DNA from: Saccharum officinarum
Taxonomy: Eukaryota > Streptophyta > Magnoliopsida > Poales > Poaceae
Reading direction: 5' to 3'
Length of the DNA: 64,000 nt
Assembly: GCA_020631735.1 (NCBI GenBank)
Contig: CM036201.1
Location: 79,336,502 to 79,400,501 of the forward strand
Position numbers and translations under genes: made by a program. The notes beneath the pieces are model-generated. The model saw nothing but the letters and a program-made list of their open reading frames with translations. It made no database searches and was not told the DNA's origin. The stretch's first letter is position 1. Every line of letters starts with the position of its first letter. Shown here piece after piece: positions 47,731 to 59,728 of this stretch.

Positions 47731-48436
47731 TGAAAGGATCAAGATGGCCAAGAGGGAGGGTGAATTAGGCTTTTCTAAAAATTAATTGCAAGAATTAAAT
47801 CCTACAAACCAAAGTTCACCCCTAGTGCCTACTTGTGTTCCTTGTGATTCTACCGGTAAAAAGTTTTGCACCCTAAGTTCCAATCCTAGTCTAGCATGGC
47901 AATTCTAGGAAAGTAAACCAAGCAATGAAAGTAATACGAGAAAGTAAATGCTTGAAAGTAAGGGTAAGGAACATGGCGATGTTTTACTGAGGTATCGGAG
48001 AGTCGCCACTCCCTACTAGTCCTCGTTAGAGCACCCACGCAAGGGTGTAGCTCCCCCTTGATCCGTGCAAGGATCAAGTGCTCTCTATAGGCTGATTCTT
48101 CGACACTCCATCACGGTGAATCGCCCAAAACCGCTCACAAGATGAGTTGGGTCATCCACAAGCTCCACCGGATGATCACCAAACTCCCAATCACCACCAA
48201 GCCGTCTAGGTGATGGCGATCACCAAGAGTAACAAGCTAGAACTCTCACTTGACCACAACAAGCCTAATGAGAAGATGGATGCACACTTGCAACTCCCTA
48301 GTCACTAATGAGGGATTCTCAAACTTTTATTCTCAAATCACTACCCTCACTAGAGCTCTTGCACTCCCTTGCACTTGAAAGATGTTTCTCAGTTGAACAA
48401 ATGAGCAAGAGACCTCTAAAAGAGGTGGAGGGGATG

Positions 48437-48444
48437 TATTTATA
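48437..48444 (-). promoter_or_regulatory. LTR promoter TATA box, element 1
   Basis: The minus strand reads GTGTATAAATACATCC, about 50 bp downstream of the palindrome array and inside the LTR. Confidence 0.65.
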
Positions 48445-48495
48445 CACCCCACAGTCAAATCCAACCGTTACCTGCCAACTCAGCAAAATACGCAC

Positions 48496-48895
48496 TGACC
48501 GGACGCACCGGTCAACGTGACCGGACGCGCCAGTCGAGCGTAACGGTCGAAAAACTGAACAACACTGCTGAGTAACCGGACGCACCGATCAGGGGTGACT
48601 GGACGTGTCCGATCGTGCAAGATCCTTACTGTACTTTGTCCTAACGCTCGATCGCATCCGATTAGTGATGACCGGACGCATCCGATCAGTAAAGTACCTT
48701 ACTGGAATGTGACCGGACGTGTCCGATCACTTCCCAGTCACGTCCGATTAGATGTTTTACCCTCTGAGACACGTGTCAGTATGATCACCGCATTCGGTCC
48801 TCGCAAGGACCGCGTCCGGTCAACCAAACTGAAACGCAGTAACTGTTAGTACTGACCAGACGCGTCCAGTCGAGACAGAGACCGCGTCCGATCAA
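48496..48895. repeat. Palindrome array in LTR 1
   Basis: At least eight variants of GACCGGACGCGTCCGGTC and its half-sites occur, e.g. GACCGGACGTGTCCGATCAC and GACCAGACGCGTCCAGTCGA. The array is CpG-dense in AT-rich surroundings. Confidence 0.85.
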
Positions 48896-49335
48896 GGGAA
48901 AAATGGCTCAAATGACTCCGAAATGCGACGCAACTTGAACCAAGTTGCTTCCAACTAAACTTTGAGCTTTTCTTGAGCTACCTGGTGCTAAGTTTGACAA
49001 GTGTGCACCACACCTAAACAAAAGACTCACCTAGGTCAAGCTACTAGTTCATGTCCCCCTTTATAGTACGGCCAAAGGAAAAGGCGAAAAACCTAAAGAC
49101 TATTCCGAATGTAACTCAACACCTTGACATCCGGAACTAACCGTCCTTAATCTTGTCATTTATCCTTTGAAAACCAAAACGATTTCCATCAAGGGACATG
49201 AATACCATAGTGCCCAAAGCAGTTATCAACCCCATGACCTAACTTACCAAAGTTTCTGCAAAACACACGTTAGTCATGGTAATAATGTATTGTCATCAAT
49301 TGCCGAAACCAACTCTCGGGGCCTAGATGCTTTCA

Positions 49336-49350
49336 ATCTCCCCCTTTTTG
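49336..49350 (-). other. Polypurine tract of element 1
   Basis: The minus strand reads AAAAAGGGGGAGAT directly against the LTR start TGAAAG. A second G-rich run (minus strand, GGGGGGGAGAG) lies at 49757-49768. Confidence 0.75.
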
Positions 49351-49794
49351 GTAATTGATGACAACACTTAGATTTAGAAGATATAAGAGTTGAGGTTTTC
49401 GAACATGCTTGGTTCACATAAGCAAAAAACAATAAGCACAAGGGGTTAGGCAATGCTTATGTGCTCCAAGCCAACAGGGTGTACTCATAAGATAAAACAT
49501 GAAGCGTTAGTACACATAAAACATAGCTCATATGAAATCGGAGTAAGGCACGGAAGCACAACCTTATGAGCTAGAACCAATTAAGTGACATGATATATAA
49601 TAGTGACAAGATAGACCACATAAGACTCAAGTATCTCACAAGCACACATGTCACAAAATGCAAGTGCGGGAAAGTAAACGTGATGCATGAATGAGCAGAA
49701 TGTAGCACATAAAGAAAAACGAAACCCCTCTAACAAAACTCCCCCTGAATCTACTCTCTCCCCCCCTTTGGCATCAACCGCCAAAAAAACAAAA

Positions 49795-51377
49795 CTAGGG
49801 ATCCGATGGGGGAACAGAAGTAGTTGTGTTGGGTGCCGAGGAGCGTGGAGTGATCACGAACTGTGAAGTATCCTCCTCAGACTTTAAGCTATCAGTGGCG
49901 TCATCCTCAACTGGATCAGTAGGCTGAGCATCAAGATCTGCAAGCTTGGCCTCAACAAGACCCTGAACGGTCTCGTCCTGCTCAGCTGCTATCTCTGGGA
50001 CCTCTGGCCTCTCACGATGTCCTGGCCTAGGTGCCTGCTCTTTGGTAACAGAAGCCCACAACTAGCAAATGTCGTACTCTGGAAAAGCAGTGGTGGTATA
50101 TGATATCTCAGCTCGAATCTCTGCAAGCAGCTCACACGCAGATCTGATGATGAAGCATATCCAGTGCGCATATGGTAGCTGACGGTGACCCTTGAATCCC
50201 TCTGCCAAAGTATCCTCCATCTCACATAGCATCAGATCCCAAATATCGAATGGTGTCTGTGAGATGAGGTGATGCACCACCCATAGCTGCATACGAGTCA
50301 ATCCCTCTCTGTATCCGAGCCTCAGAAGGAGTGTCCACCTCACAATAGCATCAAGTACCCTAGCTAGGGGTGTTAGGCTGGTAGGTGTACGTCTAGACCC
50401 CTCGCCAAATGGCTCACGGAAGCAGGGTCTGATCATGTCTGTAGGTGGCACTGTACCTCCGTGAGGGCGCCTAGGTGGAGCAGTCTGACCGAAACACAGC
50501 TGGTGTATCTTTGTCTCTAAAGCAGGGAGTCTAAGGATCTCCCATACCCTGGTGCTGTACAGTCTGCGGTCACGGCCTCGGAATGCAAAGTGTATAAACT
50601 CATGTGCAGGGTCAATCCAAAGTGAAGAGTAGAACTCTCTGACCCAGGTCCCATAGTAGGCTCCAGTCCATCCAAAAAAATCTGACAAGCTAGGTAGAAA
50701 GGACAAGTGCGGACGGAGCTGCTCACCAACCACCTCAACTAAAACCTCCAGTCGACAGACTCTCTGAGGTCTGAATGCAATCCCGCTGTCAACATAGGCT
50801 CTATAGAAATCCTCATGCAGAGGTGTGTAGAAGCCCTCTGACGCTCAGGGGTCCCGCTGAGGTGGGAACCACCGACCAACCTCGACGAACCGAAGGGCCT
50901 GCACTGGCATGCTGTAGCTCCCCTCAAGTCAAAGTGCTCGACTGGGGGGTGACCTCGAGCCCTAGGAGGTGGACGACCTCCATGACGATGGCCCTCTGGC
51001 CTAGGAGTCACCTGAGCTCGTGTACATCCTGAGCGACGACGCAGTGGAGTCTGAACGGTCTGCTCCTCTATCTCATCTGGATCCTCTATGGGCTGATCTG
51101 CAGGTACATCCTCTATCTCCTCGGTGGCCTCAGTACCGAGCTGTCGGCCTTCAAGATGAAAGCGACGCTCGCCAATGTGAATCCCACTGCTCCTGCCACC
51201 TCTCTCTGCCAGCTCTGCTGCATCTGCAACTGCCTGAGCTATCTCTGCCTCTGTGAGTGTCCTCTTCCTCTTCTTGGCAGCTATCTTCTTGCGCTTGCCA
51301 CGGGCAACCTCTGTCAGTCTGGGAGGACTCTCGTCCCCGTCACTAGGTGCACCACCAGCATTCTTGTAATGAACCAT
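49795..51377 (-). pseudogene. Extra ORF between pol and 3' LTR of element 1 (env position), broken
   Basis: It starts at ATG 51377 with a lysine- and acid-rich N-terminus (MVHYKNAGGAPSDGDE). It then carries a domain with FFGWTGAYYGTWVREFYSSL, RRLYSTRVWEILRLP and PFDIWDLMLCEMEDT. These resemble the putative plant transposon protein family (Transposase_32), not a classical envelope. The tail is acidic and S/T-rich. Breaks: the reading frame changes near 50930, TGA occurs at 50845-50847 and TAG at 50062-50064. The position downstream of pol is where Sireviruses may carry an env-like gene. Element 2 has no counterpart. Its function is unknown. Confidence 0.65.
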
Positions 51378-52251
51378 ACTGTCAAACTGCTATAACTGAG
51401 AGAACCTAGACAGTGAAAGATGGTGAACTGACACTCGTGAGGCTTGGCCTCAATCCGTATCGCAGGCTTGGCCTCGGATTCAAAGCTGATCAACTGCCAC
51501 ACAAAGCATCGACAAGACTCACTGTAAAGATAGAATAGATAGAGCTACTATAAGCAACATATATTATCTAATAGATAAGTGAGGTCCTAGAGAAAGCAAG
51601 CATATGAGATAAGATATGAATAGAAAGCGATAGCTACCTCCAATCGGTGAGAATCTGGTGAAAAGATGAGGGATCTTGACGCGCGAGAGTTCCACGGAGA
51701 CGCCAGATGAGCGCTGATTTGCCGAGACAAATAATAGATGAATTAGAATTTCAATGGAAAAATTACGACAAACCCTAAGTGGAAGATCAAGGTAACGCGA
51801 AGAAACCTCGCGGAGATGAAGTCGCGCGGAGAAACCTCGACGAAGAACGGCCGAAGTGAAGTCGCACGAGAGCTAGGTTAGGGCAAAGTGAAGACTCACG
51901 AGGAGGACTTCGGTGGAGGTGCGTGGCTGCAGCGGGGAGGTTCGGCAGCGTGACTGCAGCGGCTTGATGGCACGGCTGCACGAAGGCGCGTCGGGGCAAG
52001 AGCAGCGGCGCGGCGGTGGAGCGCGATGTGATGGCGGCTCGTGGTGCGGCGGCGGTGTGTGATGCAGTGGGGCAGCGAGCAGCGGCGCGACGTGGTGGAG
52101 GAGGAATAGGCACGGTGAGACGCGGCGCGGAACAACGGTGAGGAGGAGCAGCAGGTGCACGAAGGCGTGAAGAACATCGGTGGCGGGTCGGCGAGTACGA
52201 GCGGCGTACGGCGGAAGAAACGGAGAGAAAAAAATAGATCGGGATGAACGG
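51378..52251 (-). other. Leader-like region upstream of the extra ORF
   Basis: 51880-52230 is GC-rich and reads as R/A/P/H-rich shadow frames in several phases, with no supported protein. 51400-51880 is AT-richer and may hold an intron and leader of the extra ORF. Confidence 0.35.
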
Positions 52252-52256
52252 TTATA
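52252..52256 (-). promoter_or_regulatory. TATA-like motif before the extra ORF
   Basis: The minus strand reads CTCTTATAACCG about 28 bp downstream of the third palindrome array, copying the array-then-TATA order of both LTRs. Confidence 0.4.
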
Positions 52257-52282
52257 AGAGGGCTCAGATCCGCTTTCAACGC

Positions 52283-52622
52283 ACTGACCGAACGCGGTGG
52301 TCGCTTGACCGGATGTGGTGGAGCAACATCCGGTCAGAGTCTAGTAAGCTCCTGGAGCGATCGGACGTGTCCGGTTGGGCTGACCGGACGCAGACAGAGT
52401 CCGATCGGAGATCACCCGGGAAACTCAACGCGCATGACCGGACGTGGTGGTGGGGTCCGGGACCGGACGCAGTGGTCACAACGGTGCGTCCGGTCCAGCG
52501 TCCGGTCATAGATCCATAAGAATGTCTTCGGGATGACCGGACGCGCTGGTGGTCGCCAGGACCGGACGCAGTGGTGAAGCAGCACCGCGTCCAGTTCAGC
52601 GTCTGGTCCAGCGTCCGGTCGC
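52283..52622. repeat. Third palindrome array, internal to element 1
   Basis: GACCGGACGC-type half-sites and near palindromes (GATCGGACGTGTCCGGTTGG, GGACCGGACGCAGTGGTC) recur about ten times. It lies outside any LTR, between the end of pol and the extra ORF. Confidence 0.85.
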
Positions 52623-53115
52623 AGTTAAACGCCTTTCTTCAATCTGATCTTCGACGCGTCTTCTCCCAATCAAGTTCCAATTCAAAGAGACTCAAATAAA
52701 CACCAATTGGAACCTGATATGAGTGACCTCACTCAAACCCTCAAGTTTTTCAAAATATTTTGCCTTAGGCTAGTATTGTTTTTAGGAAAAGTATGCAATA
52801 AACACCCGAGGAGCAACATATGGCCATGCAATAGAGTTTATGAACCCTTGGGAGCATCAAATGCTCTCTCTATTCATGGACGAACACAGAGGTTGCTCAA
52901 AGCCAAACCAAAAAGAAACGACAAAGCAACAACCATGCATATGCAATGCAAAGCGAGAAAGAAAGACTAGGTTGCTTGTCAAGTTTGATCCACGGTTAGG
53001 CTTCTTCACTCCTCCAAAGGAGGGTTATCGTAGCCGTGTTAGACAAGTCCTAGATGCATTGCGGAAAAATTAAACATGTCATATGATACAATGCAATGCA
53101 AGGGACAACACAAGC

Positions 53116-54633
53116 TCATTTTTTAAAGTTACTAGAATCAAGCACATTTAATTCACTTCTCAACCTACAAAAGGTAGCCTCATCCAAAGGTTTAGTGAAG
53201 ATATCCGCTAATTGATTTTCACTTCTTACACCTTCTAGTGATATATAATTTTTAGCAACATGATCTCTTAGAAAGTGGTGGCGGCTATCAATGTGCTTGG
53301 TGCATGAGTGTTGTACCGGATTATTAGCAATTTTAACGACACTTTCATTGTCACATAAAAGTGGCACCTTTTCAAGAACAACTCCATAGTCTAGGAGGGT
53401 TTGTTTCATGTATAAGATTTGTGCACAACAAGCCCCCGCGGCAATGTATTCCGCCTCGACGGTGGACAAAGCCACACTATTTTGCTTCTTAGATGACCAA
53501 GATACTAAAGACCTCCCAAGCAAATGGCACCCTCTGGATGTGCTTTTTCTATCAATTTTGCAATCGGCATAATCCGAATCGGAATAGCCAACTAGTTGGA
53601 ATCTAGCTCCTTTGGGATACCAAAGACCAATGCTTGGGGTGTGCTTAAGATGTCTTAAAATTCTTTTTACGGCACTTAGGTGAGGTTCTTTAGGGCATGC
53701 TTGAAAGCGAGCAGACATGCACACACTAAACATGATATCGGGCCTAGATGCGGTAAGGTATAACAAGCTACCAATCATAGAACGGTAGAGAGTTTGATCA
53801 ACCGGTTTACCTCCCTCATCTAGGTCGAGATGTCCATTAGATGGCATTGGGGTCTTGATTGGCTTACATTCTTCCATCTTAAATCTCTTGAGAAGATCCT
53901 TGGTATATTTTTTTTGAGAGATGAAAATCCCTTCTCTCATTTGCTTGACTTGAAAACCAAGGAAGAATGTAAGCTCACCAATCATAGACATCTTGAACTC
54001 CTTCGACATCAATTCACCAAATTCCTTGTAATAATCTTCATTTGTTGATCCTAAGATAATATCATCAACATAGACTTGACAAATGAAGATCTCCCCATTA
54101 AGCTTCTTGGTGAATAGTGTGGTGTCGACCTTCCCAATAGTGAAGCCCTTCTCAATGAGGAAGTCCCGGAGGCGCTCATACGATGCTCTAGGGGCTTGCT
54201 TGAGCCCATATAGCGCCTTGGACAACCTATAAACACGATTAGGATATCTAGGGTCTTCAAACCCGGGAGGTTGATCAACATAGACTAGTTCATTTATGAA
54301 GCCATTTAAAAATGCACTTTTCATATCCATTTGATATAGTTTCATTTCATGATGCGATGTATATGCAAGAAGGATACGAATGGCTTTAAGTCTTGCAATG
54401 AGTGCAAAGGTCTCTCCAAAATCAAGACCTTCAACTTGAGAGAACCCCTTTGTAACTAGTCTTGCCTTGTTCCTCACTACTACGCCTTGGTCATCTTGCT
54501 TGTTGCGGAACACCCACTTGGTTCCAATGACTCTTGCACCTTTTGGATGCTCTTCAAGTGTCCAAACTTGATTGCGGGTGAAGTTGTTCAATTCTTCATG
54601 CATAGCATTCACCCAATTTGGATCTTTAAGAGC
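53116..54633 (-). pseudogene. Copia element 1: reverse transcriptase and RNase H
   Basis: This is the C-terminal half of a Ty1/copia polyprotein. It has the RT opening with VFRNKQD, the catalytic YVDDII, FLGFQVKQM, and then RNase H with SDSDYADCK, AEYIAAG and KHIDSRHHF. The frame is open over 500 codons, ending at TAG near 53116. It is separated from the integrase part by TAA codons at 54634-54636 and 54822-54824, so the polyprotein is not intact. The Ty1/copia order (integrase before RT) is clear. Confidence 0.88.
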
Positions 54634-54821
54634 TTATTCTACATTTTTAGGTTCTAGACAAGAGACAAAAGAGTGATGTTCAACAAAAGAAGCAAGCTTT
54701 TGAGATCGAGTCATTACACCCTTTGTAGGACTCCCTATGATGAGATCTTGTGGATGAGTTTGAAGTAGAGGTGAGTTTCTTCTTTCAACCACTTGAGGAG
54801 AGGGATGGGGAGCATCACATC

Positions 54822-56309
54822 TTAAGCTTGTGCCTCAGCTTGTTCATGAGAGACATGAGTGTCTTTATTTTCAACTCTCTCATTCTTATCACCATCTTGA
54901 GGCACATGTGATGAAGATGGTGGATTTACAATTTGTACATCGTCTTCATCATCTTTAGGCTTGATGTCTCCCACGGGCATGTTCTTCATTGCCTCCCTCA
55001 ATGGTTCATCACCTACATCATCACAATTCTCAATTGCTCCTTGGGAGCCGTTAGATTCATCAAATTCCACATCATATGTTTCTTCAACCAAACCGGTGGC
55101 ATGATTAAATACTCTATATGCTTTGGACTTTGATGAGTAACCAACAAGAAAACCAATATCACAACATCTTTGAAACTTCCCTAGGTGTTGACGCTTCTTG
55201 TAGATGTAGCATTTGCAACCAAACACCTGGAAGAATGAGACGTCTGGCTTCTTCCCATTTAGCAACTCATAGGGGGTTTTGCTAAGAAACTTTTGTAGGA
55301 AGAGGCGATTTGAAGCATCGCATGCGGTGTTGATTGCCTCGGCCCACAATTTCTCCGGTGTGTTGTACTCATCTAGCATTGTTCTTGCAAGGGTGATCAA
55401 AGTTCGGTTCTTTCTCTCAACTACACCATTTTGTTGAGGAGTGTAGGTTGATGAAACTTCATGCTTGATTCCAATCTCATCACAATAAGCTTCAATGTTT
55501 GTGTTGTCAAACTCTTTGCCATTGTCACTTCTAATCTTCTTTATCTTGACTTCAAATTCATTTTGAGCTCTCTTTGCAAACTTCTTGAAGCAATTTGCCA
55601 CTTTGGATTTGTCATGAAGGAAGAAAGTCCAAATGTATCTTGTATAGTCATCCACAATCATAAGACAACAGAGATTTCCACCTAAGATCTTGTAAGTTGT
55701 AGGACCAAACAAATTCATGTGTAAAAGTTCTAGCACTCTTGATGTTGACATGTAAGCTTTTATTGGATGAGTATTTGCAACTTGTTTGCCGGCTTGACAT
55801 GCACTACAACGTTTGTCATTCTCAAACTTTACATCCTTCAAGCCTCTCACTAATTCCTTCTTCAATAGCTTGTTGAGAGTGTTCATTCTAACATGAGCAA
55901 GCCTCCTATGCCAAAGCCACCCAAGTGAAGTTTTGGTGAACAAGCATGTCATCAAGTTTGCATCTTCGGAGGTGAAATCAACAAGATAGAGATTGTTGTA
56001 TCTAAAGCCTTTGAATATCATTTGCTTGTCATCTATCTTTGAAACTACCACTTCATTGGGTGTGAACAAGCATTGATAGCCAAGGTCACAAAGTTGCCCA
56101 ACAGATAGCAAGTTGAAACTCAATGAAGTAACATAGAGCACATTTGAAAGAGAGTGATCATTTGATATTACAATCTTGCCTATACCCTTGACTTTGCTCT
56201 TTGAATTATCTCCAAATGTGATCTTCTCTTGACATACCCCATTCTCTTCAAGTGAGGTGAACATACGAGGATCACCGGTCATATGTTGAGTGCAACCACT
56301 ATCAATAAC
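54822..56309 (-). pseudogene. Copia element 1: protease remnant, GAG-pre-integrase and integrase
   Basis: The protease active-site DSG lies just upstream of HMTGDP. GAG-pre-integrase has WHRRLAHV and the HHCC zinc site. The integrase core shows its DDE residues within LFGPTTY, VDDYTRY and SDNGKEF. It also carries YTPQQNGVVERKNRT, WAEAINTACD and the GKKPDVSFFQVFGC C-terminal block. An in-frame TAG lies at 56310-56312, just before the protease motif, and TAA ends the frame at 54822. Confidence 0.85.
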
Positions 56310-56353
56310 CTAATGAGATCCACCAGTCTTGTAGTTCACCTACACACAAGAGA

Positions 56354-57904
56354 TCAAGCTTTTTGTTTAGGGACCCAAATTTGAGAGGGACCCTTGACTT
56401 TCTCAACTAGTGACTTGGCAACCCATATTTTCTTAGGCCTATTCTTGTTTGGGGGACCCAAGAACATGACTTTCATCTTTCCACTTGAATCTTTTCTAAG
56501 CATGTAATGAGCATTGAAGGCAAAGGGTCTAGCATGCTTGGGCAAGGGTTGTGGTGGTGGAGTTTTGCACTCATGAGCAAAATGGCCCTCTTGTCCACAC
56601 TCAACACATCTCTTTGGCTTGGGCTTTGACTTGCTTTGTTGTTGTTGAGCTTTAGCCTTCTTCTCTTGATTTGCCAAGTAACCAATGCCACTTCTATCCA
56701 TCTTCATGACGGTGTTCATGAGTAGCTCACTTTGCAAATATTGGCCTCTTGTGAACTTGCTTAGGCCGGTCTTGAGATGCTCTTTCTCTTGCTTGAGCTT
56801 TTTGTTCTCTTCAATGAGTGACTCATTTGATGTTTGCTTTTCAAGAGCCATCAATCCTTTTAGCTTCTTGTTCTCATTTTTAAGCATCTCATTCTCACTC
56901 TTGAGCTTAGCATAATCATCATAGTTGTTGGACTCAACTACACTCTTGCCTTTGCCACTAGATCCTTGCTCAATGCTTTCAATGATCAAGTCATCACATG
57001 ATGTAGCTATATCAATCTTAACAACTTGGTTTGTAGCATCATGTGTCTCAAGAGAAAGCTCATTAGCAACAACAAGACTATCATAATTGATTTTTAATGT
57101 AGTGTATTTATCTTTTAGTGAGTTGTGCCTAGTGTTGTGCTCATCATGCTTCTTCTCAAGTTTATCATGTTCATCTCTAAGCTCTTTGTTAGAAGTTTTG
57201 AGCTCCTTGAGAGTCAAAGACATAATTTCATTTTGATCTTTGAGCTCATCACTAGTCTTTTGTGCATTCTCGAGCTTAGATGAGAGTGAGTCATTTTCAT
57301 TTTGGAGCTGATCATTTTCATTTCTAGTTCTTCTTATGACTTTAGAGTATTTGTTCAACAATTTTACAAGTTCATCATAAGAAGGTGCATCATACTCATC
57401 ATCTCTATCACTATCACCATCATCACTATCATTGTTTTATACCTTTCGTTCACCCTTGGCCATAAGGCATAGGTGAGTAGTGGACGATGATGGTGAAAGT
57501 GGCGGTGAAGGTGGTGATGAAGATGTTGGTGAAGACGATGATGGCCCAATCACAAATGCGGCAACCTTCTCTTTCTCATCGTCGCTCTCATCACCGGAGG
57601 ACTCACATGATGACTCAATGTCGGTGAGCCAATCACCAACAATGTAGGCTTTGCCTCCCTTCTTCTTCTTCTTATGAAACTCTTTTCTCTTGCCATCCTT
57701 CTTCTTGTATGGCTTGTTCTTCTTCTTCTCCTCTTCTTCATCACTTGAATCATTTTTCTTGCCCTTGTTCTTGTTCTTGTACTTATCTTTTGGAGGCCTA
57801 GGGCATTGATGAGCTAAGTGGCCAAGTTCACCATAATTGTAGCAATCCATCTCGGATATAGGCTTCCTTTTGCTACTTGTGAAGAACTTCTTCTTCTTGC
57901 CGTC
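56354..57904 (-). pseudogene. Copia element 1: gag C-terminal part, cut by element 2
   Basis: The frame begins where the LTR of element 2 interrupts it. A first zinc knuckle (CYNYGELGHLAHQC) has Tyr in place of the second Cys, so it is probably inactive. A lysine/acid-rich segment, a stop at 57437-57439, a long coiled coil (about 56800-57350) and a regular knuckle CVECGQEGHFAHEC follow. A stop at 56354 separates gag from pol. A long, coiled-coil-rich gag fits the Sirevirus lineage. Confidence 0.75.
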
Positions 57905-58807
57905 TGAAAGGTCTTGATGGCTAGAGGGGGGGTGAATAGCCTTTTAAAATTTTCTACAATGACAAGCTAAACAAGTTTATCAATATAACAAATAGCGTGA
58001 TGCGAGTTTTGCTTAGCCTATGAGGTGTTTGCAAGCCACCTATCCAATTCACAATTCTAGTATATTGGCACTCAATCGCACAAGTCAAACCGAGAAGGAA
58101 ACTACAACTACAACTAGCAAGGTACACAAAAGAGCTATTCTAGCAAAGCTAACTAGCTAGCAAAGATAACTAAGAAAGTAATGCGGAGTTGAGTTAGGAG
58201 GGTTTCACCGAGGGGCGAAGTATTGAGCCAAACAATATGATCAACAATGAATACCAAGACAATCGAACACCGGGATCAATCAATCACAATATGAAAGTGA
58301 TAACACGAAGATTTATCCCGAGGTTCACGCGCTTGCCGGCACGCTAGTCCCCGTTGTGTCCCTCTTCACCATGTGGTTCGGTGGCTAATCGGTCTCACAC
58401 CGAGCCTCTCAAAAGGCACCACAAGAACCTACCAAATGGCAAAAGGTTGCAATGACATGAGCAATTTACTAATGTTGCCTTTGGCGCTTCGCCGAGGTAG
58501 GCACAAACCCCTCACAATCACCGGAGGTGGCCAAGAACAATCACCAACTCTTGCCAATGCCTCCAAGCTGCTCCAAACCGTCTAGGTGGCGGCAACCACC
58601 AAGAGAAACAAGAATCCCGCAGCAAATCAACCACCAAGTGCCAACTAGATGCTATCTCACAATGCAAATGCACTTGGATCACTCAATCTCACTTCGAATA
58701 TGCAAAGAAGCAAGAGAGATGAGTGGGAGGGGAGTTGCTTAGCTCAAAGTGCTCACAAGTATGTCAAATGTCCAAGAGAGAGAGAGAGCCTTGAGCCGGC
58801 CAACGAG

Positions 58808-58815
58808 TATTTATA
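58808..58815 (-). promoter_or_regulatory. LTR promoter TATA box, element 2
   Basis: The minus strand reads GTCTATAAATACTCG, about 50 bp downstream of the palindrome array, matching LTR 1. Confidence 0.65.
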
Positions 58816-58867
58816 GACGTACCCCTTCGAATATAGCCGTTAGAAACTTAAACAGCCGAAATCGTGC

Positions 58868-59320
58868 TGACCGGACGCGCTGGTCCAACTGACCGGACGC
58901 GTCGGTCGCCCAACGGCTAACTCGTGAAGTACTGACCGGACGCGCTGGTCCAAACGACCAGACGTGCCGGTCGCCCAACGGCTAACTGCGAAGCAACGAT
59001 CGGACGCGCTCATCGCGCAGACCGGACGCGCTGCGAACGATCGGACGCGCTGGTCCCGTGAATGACCGGACGCGCTGGTCAACCTAGAGCAGCGCTCGAA
59101 CGAAACAGCGACCGGACGCGCTGGAGAACTGACCGGACGCCACAGTGCCCGCGTCTGGTTGGAGTCCAGTAAGCTCCCTGGACGACCGGACGCGTCCGGT
59201 CGACCATGACCGGACGCACCACGCGTCTGATCGACAAACTGAAATTCACGCAGACACTGGACACTGACCGGACGTGTCCGGTCAAACAGTGACCGCATCC
59301 GGTCCAGCGTCCGATCACTC
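58868..59320. repeat. Palindrome array in LTR 2
   Basis: More than twelve GACCGGACGCG(C)TGGTC-type units occur. One is a perfect 20-bp palindrome, CGACCGGACGCGTCCGGTCG, at 59183-59202. Confidence 0.9.
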
Positions 59321-59728
59321 CTGTGACCTCCGTTCGCCTCCGTTTCTTTTCTGACTTCCGGCGTAGTGGAAAAAAGTCGTTTCAATTCCTCGAAAACGCC
59401 TGAATGCATATGATTATGAAATACACACCTAGAGGCACTTAGGAGTTCAACAGCCGCATCATTCCCCTCTTCATAGTACGGCTATCTATCCTATAATGTA
59501 ACCACACCCACTAGGTGTCTTGGTCACTAAAACACAACCCTTAAGCATATACCTTTGCCTTGATCACGTAGGGTTGCATCCAAATCCAAGTGTGGCCATC
59601 ATGATCACCATGTCCATCTTGCCACCAACCTTGGAATGTACTAATCCTCATATGCTACATACAACTTAGGCATAGGATTAGTACTTAGGCATTGTCACTA
59701 ATTACCAACACCAAACATAGAGCTTTCA

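Larger units (their letters stand above)
47731..49335 (-). mobile_element. 3' LTR of Sirevirus-like copia element 1
   Basis: The 1605-bp LTR begins TGAAAGGATC and ends GATGCTTTCA. TGAAAG/CTTTCA are inverted termini shared with the LTR at 57905-59728. On the minus strand a polypurine tract abuts it at 49336. The 5 bp on the left, CAAGA, should be one copy of the target duplication. The partner LTR lies outside the window. Confidence 0.85.
57905..59728 (-). mobile_element. 3' LTR of copia element 2
   Basis: The 1824-bp LTR begins TGAAAGGTCTTGATGGC and ends GAGCTTTCA. It is followed by a polypurine tract on the minus strand. It sits inside gag of element 1; the adjoining 5 bp CCGTC (57900-57904) should be the target duplication. 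It shares ends and layout with LTR 1, but its middle is diverged, so the two elements are different subfamilies. Confidence 0.85.

Noticed and set aside
48496..48895. CRISPR-like reading of the GACCGGACGC repeats
   Set aside because: Spacing is irregular, units are palindromic and degenerate, and they sit inside plant LTRs with a TATA box.
51787..52279. Minus-strand H/P/R-rich frames before the extra ORF
   Set aside because: Three overlapping frames of low complexity with no family similarity; kept only as leader-like DNA.
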